From: Pseudonocardia halophobica
GTDB taxonomy: Bacteria; Actinomycetota; Actinomycetes; Mycobacteriales; Pseudonocardiaceae
Reading direction: 5' to 3'
Assembly (NCBI RefSeq): GCF_027922425.1
Contig: NZ_BSFQ01000043.1
Span: 1 to 63,167 of the forward strand
Length of the DNA stretch: 63,167 nt
Shown here: positions 44,113 to 53,732 of the stretch, one piece after another
Layout of the letters: each line of letters begins with the position of its first letter
Position numbering within the stretch: position 1 is the stretch's first letter
The notes under the pieces: generated by a model
The model's input: the letters and a program-made list of their open reading frames with translations, nothing else
Told to the model about the DNA's origin: nothing
The model's database searches: none
Program-made: the position numbers and the translations under genes

Positions 44113-44793
44113 GTGGCCCAGTCCAAGATCGCCGCCGAGACCCGGACCGAGTTCGGCAAGGGCGCCGCGCGGCGCACCCGCAAGGCGGGCAAGATCCCCG
44201 CCGTCCTGTACGGGCACGGCACCGACCCGCAGCACCTGACGCTGCCGTCGCTCGAGTTCGCCGCCGTCGTCCGCGAGCAGGGCCGCAACGCCGTGCTCGA
44301 GCTGGACATCGCCGGGGGCAGCAGCCAGCTGGCGCTGACCAAGACCGTCACCTTCCACCCGATCCGCCCCTACATCGAGCACGTCGACCTGCTCGTCGTG
44401 CAGAAGGGCGAGAAGGTCGTCGTCGAGATCCCGGTGATCATCACCGGCGAGGCCGTGCCGGGCTCCCTGGTCACCCAGGACCTGAACACGATCGAGGTCG
44501 AGGCCGACGCCCTGGACATCCCCGAGAACGTCGAGATCTCGGTCGAGGGCGCCGAGGTCGGCACCCAGTTCCTGGCGGGCCAGGTCGCGCTGCCGACGGG
44601 TTCCGAGCTGCGCACCGACCCCGAGTACCTGGTCGTCAACGTGGTCGCCGCGCCGACCGCCGAGGACCTCGAGGCCACCGAAGACACCGAGGGCGCCGGC
44701 GTGGTCGAGGACGCCCCGGAGACCCCGGCCGACGAGTCCGAGGCCCCGGCCGAGGGCGAGTCCGCCGAGGGCGACGCCTCCGCCGAGAGCTGA
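44113..44793 (+). CDS. rplY: 50S ribosomal protein L25 (CTC form)
   Basis: A 226-residue CTC-type bL25 protein that binds 5S rRNA in the large subunit. The L25 domain runs AAETRTEFGKGAARRTRKAG to PIRPYIEHVDLLVVQKGEKV, and the TL5/CTC beta domain follows (VIITGEAVPGSLVTQDLNTI). The last ~45 residues are an acidic, disordered-looking tail rich in Glu, Ala, Asp and Pro. The GTG start has GAGGAGAG upstream. pth follows after 3 bp, a conserved pair. Confidence 0.95.
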   Translation: MAQSKIAAETRTEFGKGAARRTRKAGKIPAVLYGHGTDPQHLTLPSLEFAAVVREQGRNAVLELDIAGGSSQLALTKTVTFHPIRPYIEHVDLLVVQKGEKVVVEIPVIITGEAVPGSLVTQDLNTIEVEADALDIPENVEISVEGAEVGTQFLAGQVALPTGSELRTDPEYLVVNVVAAPTAEDLEATEDTEGAGVVEDAPETPADESEAPAEGESAEGDASAES

Positions 44794-44796
44794 TCC

Positions 44797-45393
44797 GTGG
44801 CGCCGGCACCGTCCGCCGGCACGGCATTGGTGGTCGGGCTCGGGAACCCCGGGCCCGGCTACGCCGACACCCGGCACAACGTCGGGTTCGGCGTGGCCGA
44901 GTTGCTGGCCGAGCGCGCCGGCGCGCGGTTCTCGCTGCACAAGCGGTCCAACGCCGAGGTCGCCGAGGGCAGGCTCGCGGGCCGCAAGGTCGTGCTGGCC
45001 AAGCCGCGGACGTACATGAACGAGTCCGGCGGCCCGGTCGCCGGGCTGGTCCGGTACTTCTCGGTGCCGCCCGAGGAGCTCGTCGTGGTGCACGACGACC
45101 TGGACCTCGGGTTCGGAGTGATCCGGCTGAAGCGGGGCGGCGGCGAGGGCGGGCACAACGGCCTGCGCTCGATCAGCCGCTCGATCGGCACCAAGGACTA
45201 CCTGCGGGTGCGCTTCGGCATCGGCCGCCCGCCCGGCCGACAGGATCCGGCGGACTTCGTGCTCAAGCGGTTCTCCGCGACCGAGCGCAAGGAGCTGGAC
45301 CTCGCGGTCGACCTGGCCGCCGACGCGGCCGAGGCGCTGCTGGAGCAGGGCCTCGAACCCGCGCAGAACCGTTTCCACGCCCTCTCCGGCTGA
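44797..45393 (+). CDS. pth: peptidyl-tRNA hydrolase
   Basis: A 198-residue Pth that frees tRNAs from prematurely released peptidyl-tRNA. VVGLGNPGPGYADTRHNVGF holds the catalytic His and substrate Asn. LAKPRTYMNESGG, VVVHDDLDLGFG and GGGEGGHNGLRSISRSIGT are also present. The GTG start directly follows rplY, implying cotranscription. A strong hairpin lies 6 bp after the stop. Confidence 0.96.
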   Translation: MAPAPSAGTALVVGLGNPGPGYADTRHNVGFGVAELLAERAGARFSLHKRSNAEVAEGRLAGRKVVLAKPRTYMNESGGPVAGLVRYFSVPPEELVVVHDDLDLGFGVIRLKRGGGEGGHNGLRSISRSIGTKDYLRVRFGIGRPPGRQDPADFVLKRFSATERKELDLAVDLAADAAEALLEQGLEPAQNRFHALSG

Positions 45394-45399
45394 CCGACC

Positions 45400-45433
45400 A
45401 CGGGCCCTCCCGCACCAGCGCGGGAGGGCCCGT
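45400..45433. terminator. bidirectional hairpin terminator between pth and acyl ligase
   Basis: A perfect 14-bp stem ACGGGCCCTCCCGC/GCGGGAGGGCCCGT with loop ACCAGC, filling the space between the convergent stops of pth and the AMP-ligase gene (5-6 bp from each). It should serve both genes. Confidence 0.88.
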
Positions 45434-45438
45434 CAGCG

Positions 45439-47106
45439 TCAGGAGCGGGAGGTGAGCAGGTCGGCGGTGGCGGCCCGGCGCAGCTTGCCCGAGGGCGTCT
45501 TGGGCAGGCTGCCGGGCGGGAGCACCTCCACCCGCGCCGGCCGCACCCCGACCGCGGACACCACCCGCGAGGTGACGTCCTTGCGGATCAGCGCGGCCTC
45601 GGCCTCGTCGTCGGCCTTGCGGGCCTCGACGGCCACGGCGAAGGACTCGCGCCGCTGCCCCTCCCCCGCGAACAGCCGGACGGCCACGGCGTTGCCCGCC
45701 CGCACGCCGTCGGCCTCCGCGGCGGCGCGCTCGATGTCGGTCGGGTAGATGTTGCGCCCGCCCATGATGATCACGTCCTTGCGCCGCCCGCACACGACGA
45801 CCTGGCCGTCCTCGACGACGTAGCCCTCGTCGCCGGTGTCGAACCAGCCCTCCGCATCCTGCGTCGCGACGGGGCCGTTGACCGTCAGGTAACCCGGCGT
45901 CACGGACTCGCCGCGCAGCTGGATCACCCCGACCCCGCGGGTGCCGAGCACCTCCCCGGACTCGCCGACGACGCGGGCCTCGATCCCCGGCAGCGGCGGC
46001 CCGAGCAGCGGGAACGCGCGGGTCGGTCCCTCGCCGGCGGGCTCGGCCCGGCGGGCGGACTCGAGGGCGTCGGCGTCGATCTCGTCGACGGCCAGCCCCG
46101 TCTCGACGGGCGCGAACGCCACCCCGAGCGCCGTCTCCGCCATCCCGTAGGCGCACAGCACCGACTCGGGCCGCAGCCCGAAGCGCGCCCCGGCGTCGAC
46201 GAAGGCCCCCACGGCGAGGGGGTCGACTGGCTCGGCGCCGTTGAGCGCGATGCGCAACGACGACAGGTCCAGCTCCTGGTCGGCCCGGGCGAGCTGGCGG
46301 GCGAGCACGGCGTAGGCGAAGTTCGGCGCGGCCGTGACGGTGCCGCGGTACTTCGAGATCAGCTCGGCCCACAGCAGCGGCCGGGACAGGAAGTCCACCG
46401 GTGTGACCGTGACCAGCTCGAGGGCGGTGACCATCGGGATCGTCAGGAACCCGACCATGCCCATGTCGTGGAAGAGCGGCAGCCAGGAGATCATCACGTC
46501 CCGCTCGACGTCGAGGCGGGCCGCCTCGCGCATCGCCGTGATGTTGGCGTGCAGGTTGCGGTGCGTGATCCGCACGGCCTTCGGCTCCGCGGTGGACCCG
46601 CTGGTGAGCTGCAGCAGCGCCGTGTCGTCCTCGGCCGCGGCCTCGGCGTCGGGCGTGACCGTGGTCGGGTCGCCGTGCAGTGCCTCGACCAGCCGGAACG
46701 GGATGCCGCGCTCGGTGAGCACGGGGGCGAGCCCGTCGAAGGGCGGACCGAGCAGGACCATGCTCGCGTCGATCATCCGCAGCACGGCGACGGTGTCCTC
46801 GGCCCAGTGCATGAGGTCGGTGCGCGCGGTCGGCTGGTGCAGCATCGTGACGCTGCCGCCGGTGAGCCACACCGCCTGCGCGAGCGGGGCGATCGACGCC
46901 GGGTCGGCCGCCAGCACGCCGACGGCGCCGCCGCGGGTCAGGGCGGGGGTGTTCCCTTCGGGCCGGCGCAGGGCGTCGGCGATCCCCAGGGCGGTCCCGT
47001 GCACCTCGCTCCACGGTCGACGGACGGGGGCGGCGGGCTCGCCGGTCGTCATGCCGCGGGAGGTGTCGGCGGCGGACTCCAGCAACGTCGCGAGGAACCG
47101 GGACAT
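45439..47106 (-). CDS. fatty-acyl-AMP ligase-like AMP-binding enzyme
   Basis: A 555-residue ANL-superfamily enzyme. The P-loop is LQLTSGSTAEPKAV. DVMISWLPLFHDMGMVGFLT with HDMG is typical of fatty-acyl-AMP ligases rather than CoA ligases. CAYGMAETALGVAF, WFDTGDEGYVV and CGRRKDVIIMGGRNIYPTDI follow, with the terminal catalytic Lys in LPKTPSGKLRR. It probably adenylates a fatty acid. Its place next to pth is that of pks16 (Rv1013) in Mycobacterium. The ATG lies 7 nt after TAGGCT, a leaderless arrangement. Confidence 0.88.
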   Translation of the reverse strand: MSRFLATLLESAADTSRGMTTGEPAAPVRRPWSEVHGTALGIADALRRPEGNTPALTRGGAVGVLAADPASIAPLAQAVWLTGGSVTMLHQPTARTDLMHWAEDTVAVLRMIDASMVLLGPPFDGLAPVLTERGIPFRLVEALHGDPTTVTPDAEAAAEDDTALLQLTSGSTAEPKAVRITHRNLHANITAMREAARLDVERDVMISWLPLFHDMGMVGFLTIPMVTALELVTVTPVDFLSRPLLWAELISKYRGTVTAAPNFAYAVLARQLARADQELDLSSLRIALNGAEPVDPLAVGAFVDAGARFGLRPESVLCAYGMAETALGVAFAPVETGLAVDEIDADALESARRAEPAGEGPTRAFPLLGPPLPGIEARVVGESGEVLGTRGVGVIQLRGESVTPGYLTVNGPVATQDAEGWFDTGDEGYVVEDGQVVVCGRRKDVIIMGGRNIYPTDIERAAAEADGVRAGNAVAVRLFAGEGQRRESFAVAVEARKADDEAEAALIRKDVTSRVVSAVGVRPARVEVLPPGSLPKTPSGKLRRAATADLLTSRS

Positions 47107-47113
47107 GGTGCGC

Positions 47114-47148
47114 AGCCTAAGGCCCGGACCGGCGGACCCGCGTAGGGT
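47114..47148. promoter_or_regulatory. divergent leaderless promoter pair
   Basis: TAGGCT (minus strand, 47119-47114) and TAGGGT (plus strand, 47143-47148) are each exactly 7 nt from the start codon of the acyl-AMP ligase and the M20 peptidase respectively. Neither gene has a Shine-Dalgarno. With only 49 bp between starts, the two promoters must overlap. Confidence 0.6.
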
Positions 47149-47155
47149 CGGGCCC

Positions 47156-48511
47156 GTGGCTCACACCCGTGACTCGATCGCCGCGGCCGTCGAGGCCGTG
47201 ATCCCCGGCGCCCGCTCCGACCTCGAGCGGCTGGTGCGCATCCCCAGCATCTGGGCCGACCCGGCGCACGCGGCCGACACCGAGGCGAGCGCCGCGGCCG
47301 TCGCGGAGCTCGCGGGCGCCCTGAACCCCGCGAACCTCCAGATCCTGCGCGCCGAGGGTGGCGCGCCCGCCGTCGTGGCGCAGTGGCCGGCGCCCGAGGG
47401 GCAGCCGACCGTGCTGCTCTACGCCCACCACGACGTCCAGCCCACGGGCGGCGACGAGCACTGGACCAGCCCGCCCTTCGAGCCCACCGAGCGGGACGGA
47501 CGGCTCTACGGCCGCGGCGCCGCGGACGACAAGGCCGGCGTGATGACCCACCTCGCGGTGCTGCGCGCGTACGAGGGGAAGCCGCCCGTCGGCGTCACGC
47601 TGTTCATCGAGGGCGAGGAGGAGTCCGGCTCCCCCACGCTGCCGCAGCTGCTGCGCGAGCACCACGAGCTGCTCGCCGCGGACGTCATCGTCATCGCCGA
47701 CGCCGCCAATCCCGCGGTCGACGTCCCCGCTCTCACCACGAGCCTGCGGGGCCTCGTCGACGTCGTGATCGACGTGTCGCTGCTGGAGCGGCCGCTGCAC
47801 TCGGGCGTCTTCGGCGGGCCGGTCGGCGACGCGCTCACCGCGTTGACCCACGCCCTGGCGAGCCTGCACGACGAGAAGGGCGAGGTCGCCGTCCCCGGGC
47901 TGCACGCGAACACGGGCACGGACGCCGCCGCCCTGGACATCCCCGAGGCGGAGTGGCGCGCCGAGGCCGGCCTGGTGGAGGGGGCCGAGCTGCTCGGTAC
48001 CGGCACGCTCGCCGAGCGGATCTACCACAAGCCCGCGATCGCCGTCCTGGGGATCGACGCGCCGTCCGTCGCGCAGGCCTCGAACGTGCTGCTCCCGCGC
48101 GCCCGCGCCATGGTCAGCATGCGGCTCGCCCCCGGCGAGGACGCCCTGGCCGCGCGGGAGAAGCTCGCCGAGCACCTGCGGGCGCACGCGCCGTGGGGCG
48201 CGCAGGTCACGGTCGAGCACGGGTCGGGCGTGGCCGAGCCCTTCTCGCTCGACGCCAACGGCGGAGCCTACGACGCGGCCAAGCGCGCCTTCTCCGAGGC
48301 CTACGGCACCGCGACCGTCGAGATGGGCATCGGCGGCAGCATCCCGTTCATCGCCGAGTTCGCCCGCACCTTCCCGGGCGCGGCGGTGCTGGTCACCGGC
48401 GTGGGCGACCCGGCGTCGCGCTGGCACGGGATCGACGAGTCGTTGTCCCTCTCGATGTTCGCCACGGGGGCGCGGGCCGAGGCCTTCCTGCTCGACGAGC
48501 TCCGCCGCTGA
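47156..48511 (+). CDS. M20 family dipeptidase
   Basis: A 451-residue zinc metallopeptidase of the M20 (dipeptidase/carnosinase-like) family. Metal ligands are in LLYAHHDVQPTGG (His, Asp) and EGEEESGSP (Glu pair), with GRGAADDKAGVMTHL as the shared bridging Asp region. LERPLHSGVFGGPVGDALT marks the dimerisation lid. It hydrolyses dipeptides in the cytoplasm. The GTG start lies 7 nt after a TAGGGT -10, a leaderless start, and homology begins there. Confidence 0.9.
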   Translation: MAHTRDSIAAAVEAVIPGARSDLERLVRIPSIWADPAHAADTEASAAAVAELAGALNPANLQILRAEGGAPAVVAQWPAPEGQPTVLLYAHHDVQPTGGDEHWTSPPFEPTERDGRLYGRGAADDKAGVMTHLAVLRAYEGKPPVGVTLFIEGEEESGSPTLPQLLREHHELLAADVIVIADAANPAVDVPALTTSLRGLVDVVIDVSLLERPLHSGVFGGPVGDALTALTHALASLHDEKGEVAVPGLHANTGTDAAALDIPEAEWRAEAGLVEGAELLGTGTLAERIYHKPAIAVLGIDAPSVAQASNVLLPRARAMVSMRLAPGEDALAAREKLAEHLRAHAPWGAQVTVEHGSGVAEPFSLDANGGAYDAAKRAFSEAYGTATVEMGIGGSIPFIAEFARTFPGAAVLVTGVGDPASRWHGIDESLSLSMFATGARAEAFLLDELRR

Positions 48512-48525
48512 CCATCCGACTGTCG

Positions 48526-48537
48526 GCGATATATCGC
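48526..48537. promoter_or_regulatory. AT-rich 12-bp palindrome upstream of BTAD regulator
   Basis: GCGATATATCGC is a perfect palindrome 15 bp after the M20 stop and 35 bp before the regulator start. Such ATATAT-centred palindromes are typical operators (for example of PadR-type repressors of drug exporters), and TATATC could be the -10. No PadR gene lies in the window. Confidence 0.45.
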
Positions 48538-48572
48538 TAGCGCCCGGCGGCGGCGCCCGGCAGACTGAGCCG

Positions 48573-51500
48573 ATGCGGATCGGCGTGCTGGGCCCGGTGG
48601 CGGCGTGGGCCGCGTCGGGCGCCGACGTCGCCCCCGCCGGCCTCCGCCTGCGCGGGCTGCTCGCCCGGCTCGCGCTCGCGCCCGGCCGCACCGTCACCGC
48701 CGAGACGCTGGTCGACGACCTGTGGGGCACCAGATCCGACTCGGCGCCGGCCTCGGCGAACGCCCTGCAGGCGCTGGTCTCCCGGCTGCGCCGCGCCCTC
48801 GGACCCGAGCTGGTCGTGACCGTGCCCGGCGGGTACCGGCTCGACCTGCCACCCGGGGACGTCGACTGCGTCCGGGCCGCCCAGCGGATCGCCGAGGCCG
48901 AGCACGAGGCCGATCCGGAGACCGCCCGCGAGCTGGTCGGGCAGGCGCTCGCGCTCTGGCGCGGCCCGGCCCTGGCCGACGTCCGCCGGTTGCCCTTCGC
49001 CGGCCCCGCCGCCGACCGGCTCGACGGCACGCGGGCGGCCGCCGTCGAACGCGCCGCCGGGCTGGACCTGCTGCTCGGGCGCGCGGCCGGCAGCGTGGAG
49101 CCGCTGGCCGCGCTGCTCGCCGACCAGCCGCTGCGGGAGAGCGCCGCCGCCGCACTGGCCCGGGCCCTGCACGCCACCGGCCGCCAGGCGGACGCCCTCG
49201 CCGTGCTCGACCGCACCCGCGACCGGTTGGCCGAGGAGCTCGGCGTGGACCCCGGCCCGGAGCTGGCGGGCGCCCGGCTCGACGTGCTGCGCGGGGTGCC
49301 CGCGCCGGCCCCACCCGCCCCGCGCCCGTCACGGCCCGCCCCGCCCCGGCCGCTGACCAGCTTCGTCGGCCGGGAAGCGGACGTCGGACGGCTGCGCGAG
49401 CTGCTCGGGACCGCGCGGCTCGTCACGCTGGTGGGCCCAGGCGGCGCGGGCAAGACCCGGCTCGCGCGGGAGGCCTGCCCCGAGGGCCCGGTCGCCGAGC
49501 TCGCCCCGCTCACCGGTTCCGATCAGCTCGCGGAGACCGTGCTCGCCGCGGTCGGCAGCCCGGAGCTGGTGATCCGCCAGGAGGAGCACCCCGACGCCGT
49601 CGAGCGGCTGGTGGCCGCGGTCGGCCGGCGCGATCTCGTCCTGGTCCTGGACAACTGCGAGCACCTGATCGGCGCCTGCGCCGACCTGGCGGGCACGCTG
49701 CTCGGCCGCTGCCCGGCGGTCCGGATCCTCGCGACCAGCCGCGAGCCGCTGGCGGTGCCCGGGGAACGGCTGCACCCCGTCGAGGCGCTCGACGACGCCG
49801 CGGCCGTCCGGCTGTTCGCCGACCGCGCCGAGGCCGTCGCCCCCGGGTTCGACGCCGACGCGCACGCCCCCGCGATCACCGAGATCTGCCGCCGGCTGGA
49901 CGGCCAGCCGCTCCCGATCGAGCTCGCCGCGGCCCGGCTGCGCGCGCTCAGCCCCGAGGAGATCCTCTCCCGGCTCGACGACCGGTTCCGGCTGCTCACC
50001 ACCGGCGCCCGGACCGTGCTGCCCCGGCACCAGACCCTGCGGGCGGTCGTCGACTGGAGTTGGGACCTGCTCGACGACGCCGAGCGCGCCCTCGCCCGCC
50101 GGCTCGCCGTCTTCTCCGGCGGCGCCACGGCCGACGCCGCGGACCAGGTGTGCGGCGACGGACTGGACGACCCGTTCACCACGCTCGCCGCACTCGTCGA
50201 CAAGTCGCTCGTCGTCGCGGTCCCCCAGGCCGGGGCGCCGACCCGCTACCGGATGCTGGAGACCATCCGCGAGTACGCGCGGGAGCGGCTGTCCGCCTCC
50301 GGCGAGGAACCGGCGACGGCCGCGCGGCACGCGGCCTGGACCGTCGCCCTGGTGGAGCGGGCCGAGCCCGAGCTGCGCGGCCGGGACCAGCTGCGGTGGC
50401 TCGGGGTCCTGCGCGCGGAGGCGGGCAACATCACCGGGGCGTTGCGCCGGGCCGTGGCCGAGCAGGACGTCCCGACCGCGTACCGGCTGGTGGCGGGCAT
50501 GTTCTGGAGCTGGTTGATCCGCGGGGCCACCGAGGAGTCGATGAGCTGGGTACGGGCCGTCGGCGACCTGCCCACGGACGACGCCCCGGTCGACGTGCTC
50601 GCCCGGGTCACGGCGTTCCGGGCCCTCGAGGCGCTCGGCCGCGGGGAGATGGCGGAGGCGCAGCGGCACGTCGCGCGGGCGACCGCGCAGGCCGAGTCGG
50701 TCCCGCAGCCCCGCCATCCCGCGCTCGACCTGCTGATGCCGCTGGGCGAGGCGTTCGCGATCCAGGACCAGGCTCCGCTGACCTCGGTCAGCACCGCGCA
50801 CCCGGACCCGTGGGTGCGGGCGTTCGCGCTGGAGATCCGCGCGACGCTGTCCGAGAACGCCGGCCTGATCGACCTCGAGCGCGAGCTGGTGCGCGCGGCG
50901 CACACCCTGTTCACGCAGGTCGGGGACCGGTTCGGGCTCGGGATGACGCTCACGACGCTCGGCGAGCTGGAGGCGTGGGCGGGCAACGCCGAGGCCGCCG
51001 CGACCGCCTTCGAGGAGGCCATCGCCCTGGCCACCGAGCTGGCCAACGACGACGACCTGCCCCAGTACCTCGTCCGCCGCGGCAGCCTCGCGGCCCGGGT
51101 GGGCGACCACGCGTTGGCCCGCAAGCTCTACACCGAGGCGCTCGAGATGCTCGACGGCGCCGAGTACGCGTCGCCGGAGATGGTGCGCGTCTCGCTCGCG
51201 GAGCTGGACCGCCTGGAGGGCGACCTGGTCGCGGCGCGCGCCCGGCTCGCGGAGATCGACCCGACGGCGGGCGGCGGGATCGCCGTCCCGCAGCGGCGCG
51301 CGCACCTGAGCGCGCAGCGCGCCCTGGTCGAGCTGGCCGCGGGCGACCTCGGGCGCACGGCGGAGCATCTCGCCGAGGCCGTCGAGGCCGGCGACGAGAG
51401 CCGGGACGGCCCCGTGGTCGGGATGGTCGCCGAGACCGTCGCGCAGCTGGCCATGGCCCGCGGCGACCGCGCGGGGGCCGCCCGGGCACTGGGCGTCGCC

Positions 51501-51656
51501 GAGGCCCGCCGCGGCGTCCTCGACCTGGGGGACCCCGCCGTCGTCGCGCTGCTGGGGGCACTTGGCCCAGGGGCGGACGCGCTGCGGCGGGAGGTCGCGG
51601 ACCTCCCGCCGCGGGACGGGCTGGACCTGCTCCGGGATCAGGTCCGCTTGCGGTAG
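48573..51656 (+). CDS. BTAD/AfsR-SARP-type transcriptional regulator with NB-ARC and TPR domains
   Basis: A 1027-residue multidomain regulator. A winged-helix DNA-binding domain (about 1-90; LVDDLWGTRSDSAPASANAL, LRRALG) is followed by a bacterial transcriptional activation domain (about 95-240). A signal-transduction ATPase comes next, with Walker A LVTLVGPGGAGKTRLAREAC near 285 and ILATSREPLAVPGERL. The rest is tetratricopeptide-like helices. AfsR-like proteins switch on secondary metabolism or transport genes, sensing an unknown ligand. It ends 19 bp inside the convergent exporter gene, which is a likely target. The ATG has no Shine-Dalgarno. Confidence 0.9.
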   Translation: MRIGVLGPVAAWAASGADVAPAGLRLRGLLARLALAPGRTVTAETLVDDLWGTRSDSAPASANALQALVSRLRRALGPELVVTVPGGYRLDLPPGDVDCVRAAQRIAEAEHEADPETARELVGQALALWRGPALADVRRLPFAGPAADRLDGTRAAAVERAAGLDLLLGRAAGSVEPLAALLADQPLRESAAAALARALHATGRQADALAVLDRTRDRLAEELGVDPGPELAGARLDVLRGVPAPAPPAPRPSRPAPPRPLTSFVGREADVGRLRELLGTARLVTLVGPGGAGKTRLAREACPEGPVAELAPLTGSDQLAETVLAAVGSPELVIRQEEHPDAVERLVAAVGRRDLVLVLDNCEHLIGACADLAGTLLGRCPAVRILATSREPLAVPGERLHPVEALDDAAAVRLFADRAEAVAPGFDADAHAPAITEICRRLDGQPLPIELAAARLRALSPEEILSRLDDRFRLLTTGARTVLPRHQTLRAVVDWSWDLLDDAERALARRLAVFSGGATADAADQVCGDGLDDPFTTLAALVDKSLVVAVPQAGAPTRYRMLETIREYARERLSASGEEPATAARHAAWTVALVERAEPELRGRDQLRWLGVLRAEAGNITGALRRAVAEQDVPTAYRLVAGMFWSWLIRGATEESMSWVRAVGDLPTDDAPVDVLARVTAFRALEALGRGEMAEAQRHVARATAQAESVPQPRHPALDLLMPLGEAFAIQDQAPLTSVSTAHPDPWVRAFALEIRATLSENAGLIDLERELVRAAHTLFTQVGDRFGLGMTLTTLGELEAWAGNAEAAATAFEEAIALATELANDDDLPQYLVRRGSLAARVGDHALARKLYTEALEMLDGAEYASPEMVRVSLAELDRLEGDLVAARARLAEIDPTAGGGIAVPQRRAHLSAQRALVELAAGDLGRTAEHLAEAVEAGDESRDGPVVGMVAETVAQLAMARGDRAGAARALGVAEARRGVLDLGDPAVVALLGALGPGADALRREVADLPPRDGLDLLRDQVRLR

Positions 51657-52464
51657 AGCGTCACCGCGATCGGCGCGAACACCAGCGTGATGCCGGCCGC
51701 CCACAGCAGCGCGGTGCCCGCCGGACCCGCGACCGGGCCGCCCAGCAGCAGGCCGCGCACGGCGTCGGCGGTCTTCGACACCGGGTTCACGTCCACCCAG
51801 CCCTGCAACCAGCCGGGCATGGTCGACGCCGGCACGAACACGTTGCTACCGAAGGTGAGCGGCAGCGAGATCAGCGCGCCGAGCCCCTGGACCGAGCGTG
51901 GGTCCTTGACCAGCATCGCCAGCGCGGTGAACACCCAGCACAGGGCGAACGCGAAGGCCATGACCAGCAGCAGCGCCGCCACGATCGCCAACGGACCGGC
52001 CGAGGTGCGGAACCCGAGGATCGCGCCGAACACCAGCATGATCACGCCCGACGTCGCGTAGCGCGCCAGGTCCGCGCCGATCGCGCCGAGCAGCGGGGCG
52101 GCCCGGGAGATCGGCAGGCTCCGGAACCGGTCGAAGATCCCGGTGTGCAGGTCGTCGGCCAGGCCGGTGCCAGTGCCGGCCGAGGCGAAGATGACGGTCT
52201 GCACCAGCACCCCGGGCAGCGCGAACTGCAGGTAGGCCGACGTGTCGCCGGCGATCGCGCCGCCGAAGACGTACACGAACAGCAGCAGGAAGATGACCGG
52301 CTGCAGGGTGACGTCGATCAGCGCCTCGGGCGAGTGGACCGTCTTGACCAGCCCGCGCCAGGCCAGCGTGGCGCCGTGCCGCAGCGTCGACGGCCCGTGC
52401 CGCGCTCCGGTACGTGGCGGGGGTTCGGGAACGGTCGTGGGGACGGGAGCGGTGGCGGTGGTGG

Positions 52465-52468
<4 letters not shown>
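51638..52468 (-). CDS. ABC-2 type exporter permease (DrrB-like)
   Basis: A 276-residue membrane protein with six hydrophobic segments. ALIDVTLQPVIFLLLFVYVF is the first, and TGIFDRFRSLPISRAAPLLG is the conserved ABC-2 coupling region. VFVPASTMPGWLQGWVDVNP is the DrrB/daunorubicin-exporter signature. It pairs with the ATPase upstream by an ATGA overlap. The N-terminal 25 residues are Thr/Pro-rich and variable. The exporter is likely for a hydrophobic drug or metabolite. Confidence 0.87.
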
Positions 52469-53427
<959 letters not shown>

Positions 53428-53732
53428 GGCCACCACTGTCGGCGGCGGCGCTGCCATCCGGCTGACAGCGGACCGCCGCGCCGTGTCAGCCTCTGCTGGA
53501 GCGTGTCAGCGTGGCCGCCCCTCCCGATCGCTGCGCCGATCGGCGTATCTCGGGCCGTGACCGACCGGGTTCGTACCGTGGCGTCCGGTTTGCCGGCGGG
53601 GCCGTGGATCCGGGCCGTTGACCATCGCTGTGACCGCGATTACGGTCCCGCTTAACGATCGTTCGGCAGATGGGTACCCGCCCGTCTCCGCTCCCGGGAT
53701 GCAGCGCCGCCGAGGGAACGAGGACCTCCACT
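53428..53732. promoter_or_regulatory. divergent promoter region with inverted repeats
   Basis: About 300 bp between drrA-like and MFS starts without a gene. It holds GGCTGACA (53460) and TGTCAGCC (53484) as an 8-bp inverted repeat with 16-bp gap, a further TGTCAGC at 53504, and a perfect palindrome AACGATCGTT at 53654-53663. These look like operators for the exporter and the MFS gene; which proteins bind is unknown. Confidence 0.5.
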
